Shown here: in pieces, positions 57,290 through 64,000 of the stretch
How positions within the stretch are numbered: position 1 is the stretch's first letter
How the letters are laid out: every line of letters starts with the position of its first letter
Source of the DNA: Paraphotobacterium marinum
GTDB taxonomy: Bacteria; Pseudomonadota; Gammaproteobacteria; Enterobacterales; Vibrionaceae
Direction of reading: 5' to 3'
Length of the DNA: 64,000 nt
Assembly: GCF_002216855.1 (NCBI RefSeq)
Contig: NZ_CP022356.1
Span: 124,001-188,000, forward strand
Notes under the pieces: generated by a model
Databases searched by the model: none
The model's input: only the letters and a program-made list of their open reading frames with translations
What the model was told of the DNA's origin: nothing
Made by a program: the position numbers and the translations under genes

Positions 57290-60144
57290 AACTCTTCAAT
57301 ATATCAAGATCTATTAATTTATAGTTTTGGGTTTCAATGAATGCTTGTTCAAAAGAATGGATGTAATTATATAACTTTAGATATCCGAGTTGACCAGATA
57401 AACCCTTAATTAAATGAATGTTTTCTTTTAAACCGGCCTCATTTCTATTTTGTATCAATGGTGCAATATCATTAATCAATTTGATTAGTTCTTTTTTAGC
57501 CATATCTGTTAGATGGCTATTATTTATAATACTTTGATTTAAATCTTGATTTATAAACAGTTCAATACCACGTTTTTTTGAAAATCAATTACATCTTTGA
57601 TGATTTTTTCGAACATTGTTCGATCAATAGGCTTAGAAGCAATTTGAAAAAATATGTTTTTTTCTTGATATTTTTTAATATCAAGAGTATCAGCAGTTAA
57701 TGCTACAATGGGTGTGTTATTATCTAAAATATTTTGATTTTCTTTCCACTTTTGAGTTGTTTGTACACCATCTAGATCCTTCATTCTGATGTCCATAAAA
57801 ACTACGTCATAAATATTTTCACTCCCCATCTGTAAAGCTTTGTAGCCTGTGTTTGCTCTTTGAACATCATGACCAAGTGATTTAAGCATTAAACTAAAAA
57901 TTTCAAGATTAATTTCAAAATCATCGACTAAGAGAATTTTTAATCTGTAATGGTGTCTTAAGTTATTTTTTTGAATAAATGTTTTTTTATGATGACTTAA
58001 ATTTAGTGCATCTAAATAAAGAGAAAACGGGGTAAACAAATAGATAGGATCAGAAAGGTTCTGCGAGCTTGAATTATTTATATGGGTTTTAAATCCCCAT
58101 TCATTAAGTTGTTTCCATAAATAGTAGGGTGCATTAACAGATTTTTTTCCAATCACATCTTTATTAAACTTAGGTAATATAATCGGAATTTTTAGTGTAA
58201 ATGTTGATCCCTTTCCATATTCACTTTTTACTGTAATCTGGCCTTTAAGTAAATTTGCCGTTTTACTTGATATAGCAAGCCCTAAACCAGTTCCTGCTAT
58301 TTTATCGTTTTCTCTAGAATATGCTTCGAAAATATGTTTTTGCGAACTTTTTTTTATGCCAATGCCCTGATCAGTAATTGAAATATATAAATTATTTTCA
58401 TGTCTAGATAAATTTATTAAGATAGGACCTTGTTGAGAAAATTTAATGGCATTACTGATTAAATTAATTAAAATTTGACGGATTTTAACTGGATCGGTCA
58501 TTATGCTTTCAGGCATACCATCATTAGATATAAAGACACTAAACTTTCTTTTGCGGTTATCGGGGTTTGTATAGAAGATTAAACCACAATCTTCAATTAA
58601 CTGCTTAATATTAGTTTGTTTTAATTTAATGGAAAAATTCCCAGCTTCTATCTTTCTATTTTCTATGAGGTTATTTAAATGATCTTGTAAAATTGAGGAG
58701 CTTTGTTTAATAGTTTTTATTAAGAATTTTTTATGACTGTTTTCTTTGTAAGAGATAAGTTCAGAAGCTGCCATTAAACTACTGAGCGGTGTCCTTAACT
58801 CGTGATTTAATATATTAATCTCTTGATTTATACGGATATTTGAAAGTTCTGCAATGGCCTTTGCTTTTTCCAATTCTCTTGTTCTTACTTTTATTTTTTT
58901 TCTAAATTTATATTATGGTTTTTAATTTGTTGTACAAGTTCATTATAAGTTTGATTAAACTCTCTTAAAATAAGATTATCTTTAATTAAATTATTATCCT
59001 GTGATGTTTCTTTCTTTTGTTTTATTAACTGAACTAAGTTTATAAGTGGTAGAGTGAAGTTTTTATAAAGAATTACATACAGTATTATAGATAAAAATAA
59101 GAGTCCAATTAAAAGAGATGGTAAATAAGTTAATATTTGTTTGATATTTATTTTTAAATCTGAGCCTATGTATTCAATTAAGATTAATTTCCATGGTGAT
59201 TTGTTATAATAACTTTCAGATACCAAATAACCATCATTTTGGAATATATGATTTTTTGTGGTTTCATTATGCTTATTATCTTTACTCATTATTGAATAAA
59301 ACTTCTTAGTATCGATAGGTAACTTATTAAAAGGAAGTATTTGATTATTTACTTTATTTGCAATTACAACAAACGAATTTGGTTGTTGATGTTGAAATGA
59401 ATTATTTATGAAAGTATAGGGTAAATAAACACCTATATATACCTGTCCAAATCTTACACTATTCACTTTTTGTATTAATGGAATATCCCATGAATTTTCT
59501 TTTCCATGACGTATGGGTACTCCCCAAACTAAGGTGTGATTTTGAGCATTGCTTTTACTTAGACTAAGATTATTTTTTTTGATTATCTGTTCAATATTTT
59601 GTGGGTTAAAAAAACTCGATCCTACCGAACTTTTTTGTGCGCAAAAATTCAAAGAAGTTAGAAGCATTCGTTTATCTTTTGGACTATAAACAAAAATTCC
59701 ATTATATTTATTGTAGGAAGTTAAAGTTATGTTATAACTAACAAGCTCTAAAAGTTTATTATCTATGCTTTTATAAATTTTATTATGTTGATTTACTTTT
59801 TGCCAATAAAAATCTTTTTTTAAGGCGTATAGCTTAAAGTTACAAGGTAGAGGAGCATCAATAAGTTCTTTAGAACTACTAATCTTTTTATCATTTTCAT
59901 CTGCATATTGTATAATTTTTGCAAATTTTAAGAGATCACTTTCTGCAACTTTAAATTTAAGGTTATCAATTTTAGATTGGAGACTAGCCAGTTTCAAATT
60001 TTCAGCTTGTATATTATCTAATCTAAAACTATCTGTATTAAAGTAGTGATAAATCGTAAATAATTGAGTAAAGAGCCATATTACTGCACTAGATAAGATA
60101 ACTTTAAAGATTATTTTTGAATTAGTTATATTGAATGATTTCAT
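57273..60144 (-). CDS. Hybrid sensor kinase, sensor-HK-REC-Hpt (two one-base gaps)
   Basis: Three consecutive leftward frames form a single BvgS/EvgS/BarA-type kinase of about 957 residues. Part 1 (60144-58891): membrane helix, large periplasmic domain, second helix at about residues 338-360. Part 2 (58873-57551): NHELRTPLSSL H-box, ATP site NLISNAIKFS and GTGLGLAIS, then a receiver (LLVDDFEINLEIF, VVFMDIRMKDLDG). Part 3 (57503-57273): Hpt with HLIKGLSGQLGY. Adding one base to the T8 run 58894-58901 gives EKKIKVRTRELEKAKA, and one to the T7 run 57573-57579 gives DFQKKRGIELF, linking all three. It lies next to a LuxR-type response regulator. Confidence 0.86.
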
Positions 60145-60768
60145 TTAAAAACCAAGTCTTTTTGCCCATTTAATCAAATCAATTGCATTATGTGCATCAA
60201 GTTTGCGCATTAGATTTAATCTGTGAGACTCAACTGTTTTTAGACTAATTAAAAGGTGCTCTGCAATTTCTCTATTCTTTTTTCCTTCATAAATTAATTT
60301 CAAAACTTGAGATTCTCTTGTCGTTAATTTAACTTGTTCTTTATTTTCATTTTCTTTTTTTAAAACACTTACATTTATTTCAGGATCAATGAATATCTGG
60401 TTTTTTAATACAGATTCAATGGCATTATGCAAAGTATATTGTTTGCTTATTTTAAGGACATAGCCTGAAGCCCCAGAATCTAATGCTTCTTTAATCTTCG
60501 ATTCATCTGTTGTAGCACTTACACAAATTATTTTTAACTTAGGCCATCTTTTCTTTAATTTTGTAATGACATCTAAGCCTCTCATTCCTGGTAAACCAAG
60601 ATCAAGGAGAACAAGATTAGGTTTATGCTTAACACACCAATTGTAAACATCTAAACCATTTTCACAAACACCTATGACCTCAATAAAATCAAACTTTTCA
60701 AGAAACTCTTTTATTCCATGAGCCACAAAAATATGATCATCTACAATAAGAGTCTTTGTTTTTGACAT
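60145..60768 (-). CDS. NarL/LuxR-family response regulator
   Basis: About 207 residues from ATG 60768 (AAGGA upstream; an extension to 60807 is less likely). Receiver: IVDDHIFVAHGIKEFL, LVLLDLGLPGMRGLDV (phospho-Asp), VSATTD, YVLKIS (Lys). C-terminal HTH: LTTRESQVLKLIYEGKKNREIAEHLLISLKTVESHRLNLMRKL. The kinase starts one base after its stop. Together they form a BvgAS/EvgAS-like phosphorelay; the stimulus is unknown. Confidence 0.92.
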   Translation of the reverse strand: MSKTKTLIVDDHIFVAHGIKEFLEKFDFIEVIGVCENGLDVYNWCVKHKPNLVLLDLGLPGMRGLDVITKLKKRWPKLKIICVSATTDESKIKEALDSGASGYVLKISKQYTLHNAIESVLKNQIFIDPEINVSVLKKENENKEQVKLTTRESQVLKLIYEGKKNREIAEHLLISLKTVESHRLNLMRKLDAHNAIDLIKWAKRLGF

Positions 60769-60901
60769 GAATTTATCCTTAAAAGTCAAAATATAATATA
60801 AATACAATGTATTTATATTATATTTAATGGTGTTTTTCTACTTTTATAATATTAATAATAATCAGATCTTAAGATTGAAATGATCTTTCAAAAAATGTGG
60901 A

Positions 60902-62110
60902 TTAAAATGAATACTTACCTCCTATCCAAACATTATTACCTTGGTAATATTGCTCATTTTTTTTCAGAAAGTCATTCTGATATTCTATGTAGGATAGGAA
61001 GTGAGCATTAAAGTTATATTTCAAAGCAAAATCAGCATTGTTTGCATATGTTGGATTATTTTTTTGAGTTAATGTTGTTACTTTTTTAAGGTAACCTCCA
61101 TTTGAATTGTTATCGTTAAAATCTAGATATTGACCATAGTTATAAACTGCTTGTAATGTCCACTTTTCAATAGAATAAGCAATTGCTGCTTCAGCTCCCC
61201 AGTATTTTGCTGAACCAATATCAACATTTGTCAAAGGAGTTGGATTTCCGTTAACAATAATGTTAGGTGAAGAAAAGCCAGGACCAAAAACTGTATCATC
61301 AAGGTTCGTGAGGCCCAATGTTTGATCACCTAAATAGTATCCTGTGGTTAGATGTTTACCAGCTGATCCTAATAAACCTAAATAAAGATTATCAGTGTTA
61401 TATGAAAGTCCGGCCATTGTATTGTATGAGTTCAATCGTTGAACCCCATCATTTACTTTATATGGGTTAACATTATCTCGTTCATAGGCATAACCTAACC
61501 CCAAAGATACTCCTGCATCAATTGGGTTGTAGACCAATGATCCAGCAAAACCCTGACCTACTGTATCTACTGTCGACTGTTTACCATGATAGGTTGTTAT
61601 TAAGGAAAGTTGATCTAAATTCTTTTGATATTTTAAAGTATTTGCAACTCTATTAGCAGTTGTAATTCTATTGGCTGCAGTATCACCATTGTTGGGCATA
61701 ATATCCGTAAAATTACTTATAGCACCAAGCGCGCCAAATTGTTTACCATAAGTAAGAGTACCAAAATCTCCGCCGATTCCGGCATAAATTTTTCTGACTT
61801 GGTGAATGCCTTTACCAACAAACTCTATTTCTGACGATCCTATCGCATATAGATCATCTTTAATAACGGATTTTCCATTAAACGAAACTCTAAACCTTGA
61901 ATCATCATTAGCATTTGAAATTGAATTATTCACTGTACTAAATTGGTTGTTCTCTATATTTATTGCATTTGGTGCTTGATTAAATTGCATTCTGGCTTCA
62001 ACAAAGCCACCAATTGATAATGATGTCCCATCTTGATCATAAATAGTAGCACCATGAGATACTGACGTTATTAGACTAGTTAACCCTAATGCAAATAAAA
62101 TTTTTTTCAC
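60902..62110 (-). CDS. General bacterial porin
   Basis: A 402-residue outer-membrane trimeric-porin-type protein. Signal peptide MKKILFALGLTSLITSVSHG, then GTSLSIGGFVEARMQF, KIYAGIGGDFGTLTYGKQFG (constriction-loop region) and terminal NNVWIGGKYSF. It starts GTG at 62110 with a very strong ribosome site (GGAGGAAGG). A Fur-type box sits 22 bases upstream. Confidence 0.87.
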   Translation of the reverse strand: MKKILFALGLTSLITSVSHGATIYDQDGTSLSIGGFVEARMQFNQAPNAINIENNQFSTVNNSISNANDDSRFRVSFNGKSVIKDDLYAIGSSEIEFVGKGIHQVRKIYAGIGGDFGTLTYGKQFGALGAISNFTDIMPNNGDTAANRITTANRVANTLKYQKNLDQLSLITTYHGKQSTVDTVGQGFAGSLVYNPIDAGVSLGLGYAYERDNVNPYKVNDGVQRLNSYNTMAGLSYNTDNLYLGLLGSAGKHLTTGYYLGDQTLGLTNLDDTVFGPGFSSPNIIVNGNPTPLTNVDIGSAKYWGAEAAIAYSIEKWTLQAVYNYGQYLDFNDNNSNGGYLKKVTTLTQKNNPTYANNADFALKYNFNAHFLSYIEYQNDFLKKNEQYYQGNNVWIGGKYSF

Positions 62111-62132
62111 TTTTCCTTCCTCCTGACTCTTT

Positions 62133-62154
62133 AATGATTATCATTATCATTATC
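62133..62154. promoter_or_regulatory. Fur-type box upstream of porin
   Basis: AATGATTATCATTATCATTATC is three overlapping GATAAT-type hexamers in the Fur consensus arrangement. It is directly before the porin and 170 bases from the divergent transporter, so iron control of the porin is the likely meaning. Confidence 0.72.
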
Positions 62155-62325
62155 GTTTTGAGAGATTCATCATACTTAATTTTAAAGTGATAAATATAGG
62201 GTCAATACCTGAAATAAACTTAGCTTTTTTGGAATTTGTTGATAATAAGTACCATTATCACTATTGTTGTGACCTTGTTTAATAAATTTTCGAAATAAAA
62301 AAATTAATGAGGTGAGTGTTAAATT

Positions 62326-63612
62326 ATGAATAACTTAAAAAATACATTTATAGTTAGTACAGCTTTGATGCTAGAGTGGCTTGAATTTGGAATGTATGGA
62401 TATGCTGGGGTATATTTATCTAAAACATTTTTTAGTCACTCTACTATTACCCAAGGATATTTTTTTGTTTTTGCTATTTTTGCAATAAGCTACTTTATGC
62501 GACCAATAGGTGGTGTGATAATTAGTCACTTTAGTGATAAATATGGCCGATTAAGAGCTATTAAAGGTTGTGTTGCACTTATGAGTATCCCTCTTTTAGT
62601 TATTGCCATTCTTCCAGGGTACAATGACTGGGGTTCTATATCATGTTTTGTTTTACTGTTCGCTAGAATGCTTCAGGGTTTTTCGTTAGGGGGGCAAATA
62701 ACAGGTGCATTAGTTTTAATATCAGAGAGTGCATTGCCAGAAAATAGATCTTTATTAGTTTCATTCGCTGTTTCAGCTCAACAATTAGGTGTTTGTTTAG
62801 CTGGATTTATGATTTCTTTTAGTTCACTCTTTTTTACAGCACATAATTTTCAAAGTTACGGTTGGCGATTGGGATTTATTTTATGTTTTATAACAGCAAT
62901 AGTGTCTTATAAGTTATTAAATCAAGCCATTGAATCTATTTATTTTAAAAATATTGAAAACAAAAATAAAATATTGGATTATCCAGTCTTAGGATGCTTA
63001 AAAAAAGATTACTTAGGAATGTTAAGAGTTATTATTTTATTAGCTTTTGCTGGTGTGACCTATTTTATGGTAAGTGTCTATATGATGAACCACTTCATAG
63101 TTATTAATGATATTAAACAAAAGTACACACCTATATCTATTATATTTATGACTACGTTAGCTACTATTCCTGCAATTATTTTACCTCCATTTATCGGGAG
63201 CTTGTGTGACAAAATCGGAAGAAAGCCATTATTATTTTTATCTACTACTTTGATTACGATAGCAATGCCTTTCTTTTTTTATATTTCAAATGAGCACAAT
63301 TTATTATCATTTATTATTAGTACTTCAATAATGTTATCATTAAATGTGATCTTTATGGTTGCTAGTCAAACCTATTTTACGGAAATTTTTCCAACTAAAT
63401 ATCGCCACAGCGCTTTAGCCTTGAGTTGTAATGTAGCACAAGCTTTTTTTGCTGGAATTACGCCAATATTATCTTTTTATTTAAGCAATAGATTTGGAGA
63501 CTTTGCACCAAGTTATTACTTTTATATTATTGCAATGATTACATTTTTAACATGTTTCTTTTTGGTAGAAACTAAAACAGAAAATGCCTTTGAAACAATT
63601 TTAGTTAAATAG
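62326..63612 (+). CDS. MFS transporter, metabolite:H+ symporter (MHS) family
   Basis: A 428-residue, twelve-helix transporter. MLEWLEFGMYGYAGVYLSKTFF (helix 1 with the family E-x-x-x-F pattern), RPIGGVIISHFSDKYGRLRAI and ARMLQGFSLGGQITGALVLISE are typical of the ProP/ShiA/KgtP group. Substrate cannot be told; organic acids, betaines or proline are usual. Divergent from the porin and possibly under the same iron control. Confidence 0.85.
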   Translation: MNNLKNTFIVSTALMLEWLEFGMYGYAGVYLSKTFFSHSTITQGYFFVFAIFAISYFMRPIGGVIISHFSDKYGRLRAIKGCVALMSIPLLVIAILPGYNDWGSISCFVLLFARMLQGFSLGGQITGALVLISESALPENRSLLVSFAVSAQQLGVCLAGFMISFSSLFFTAHNFQSYGWRLGFILCFITAIVSYKLLNQAIESIYFKNIENKNKILDYPVLGCLKKDYLGMLRVIILLAFAGVTYFMVSVYMMNHFIVINDIKQKYTPISIIFMTTLATIPAIILPPFIGSLCDKIGRKPLLFLSTTLITIAMPFFFYISNEHNLLSFIISTSIMLSLNVIFMVASQTYFTEIFPTKYRHSALALSCNVAQAFFAGITPILSFYLSNRFGDFAPSYYFYIIAMITFLTCFFLVETKTENAFETILVK

Positions 63613-63681
63613 ACTATATTTCAAATTGAATGGTATTAGCTTATTAATATATAATGAATCAAACTTTATAAAATTAACGAT

Positions 63682-64000
63682 ATGTTTTTTATGATCTTTT
63701 TTAAAGATATCGTATTGAGAAAAGCAAAAGATAACGAGTTAGATGAACTGTATAACCTTGAAACTCAAAATATAGAATGGACTAAATTTAATGGACCGTA
63801 TTTTGGTTATAAAAAACCTAGCTTAGAAGAATATAATAATAACACTTTTAAAAAGTTGCAGTTAGGTAAAACACATTTAGTTATTGAGTACAACAAAGTA
63901 ATTATAGGGGTTGTTTCTTATTATTGGGAATGTGAAGATACAAGATGGCTTGAAGCAGGTATAGTGATTTATAATAATAATTGTTGGGGAAAGCAATTAG
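63682..64000 (+). CDS. GNAT-family N-acetyltransferase, truncated by window end
   Basis: An open frame from ATG 63682 (or 63691) to the edge, about 106 residues. IVLRKAKDNELDELYNLE at the N-terminus and WLEAGIVIYNNNCWGKQL near the edge follow the order of GNAT motifs, the last resembling the start of the acetyl-CoA-binding Q/RxxGxG/A segment (WGKQ or WGKG). Substrate unknown. The 3' part is missing. Confidence 0.72.
   Translation, partial: MFFMIFFKDIVLRKAKDNELDELYNLETQNIEWTKFNGPYFGYKKPSLEEYNNNTFKKLQLGKTHLVIEYNKVIIGVVSYYWECEDTRWLEAGIVIYNNNCWGKQL

Overview
The window is AT-rich, densely coded DNA from a Gram-negative bacterium, very probably a gammaproteobacterium. The evidence is outer-membrane beta-barrels with signal peptides, RND efflux, a Bcr/CflA pump, SelO, TrhO and YghU orthologues, a PurR-type box beside glyA/gcv, a Pho box before pstS and Fur-type boxes. 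The base composition would suit a Francisella-like or Legionella-like lineage, but nothing here fixes the genus. I saw no rRNA, tRNA or CRISPR array.

Layout. 1-4981: one-carbon block, glyA-gcvH-gcvP leftward and gcvT rightward from a shared intergenic region with a PurR-type box. 5042-9557: a small unknown gene, a lipoprotein with a Fur-type box, a FetAB-like ABC exporter and a DEAD-box helicase. 9565-14176: pstSCAB behind a Pho box. 14212-16440: a copper P-type ATPase behind a MerR/CueR-type promoter. 16450-24369: FHS-family permease, LysR regulator, MATE pump, PnuC-like carrier, NIF3-like protein, MTA/SAH deaminase and a polysaccharide flippase. 24637-30537: a proteorhodopsin photosystem in canonical order (rhodopsin, crtE, crtI, crtB, crtY, blh). 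The rhodopsin carries the blue-tuning Gln and the proton-pump carboxylates. 30892-31881: tandem hsp20 genes with a possible RNA thermometer. 32440-39816: an OmpW-like barrel, a RarD-like permease and a copper RND system (CusB-CusF fusion, CusF, CusA). 39889-42388: YghU, LysE and a second rarD. 42338-48605: a compact integrated element that has cut this rarD in two. It encodes two intact tyrosine recombinases, a degenerate third, a coiled-coil partner and a ribbon-helix-helix protein. 48905-53112: SelO, TrhO, a 42-residue ORF, an SDR and cytochrome b561. 53223-64000: OppA, a Bcr-type pump, a membrane/LytTR pair, a BvgAS-type phosphorelay, a Fur-boxed porin, an MHS transporter and a truncated acetyltransferase.

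The most striking whole-window pattern is that eleven genes are broken at thirteen points, and every break is exactly one base short. Most lie in A or T runs of 5-8, and restoring one base reconstitutes a normal full-length family member each time. A uniform sign in unrelated genes points first to homopolymer under-calling in the assembly. Transcriptional slippage or real decay are the biological alternatives. Both crtI and crtY are affected, so this decides whether the organism can make its own retinal.

The best candidate for an under-described system is the 6.2 kb recombinase element: four overlapping genes, a catalytically dead recombinase between two live ones, near-matching terminal inverted repeats, repeated subterminal motifs, and almost no cargo.
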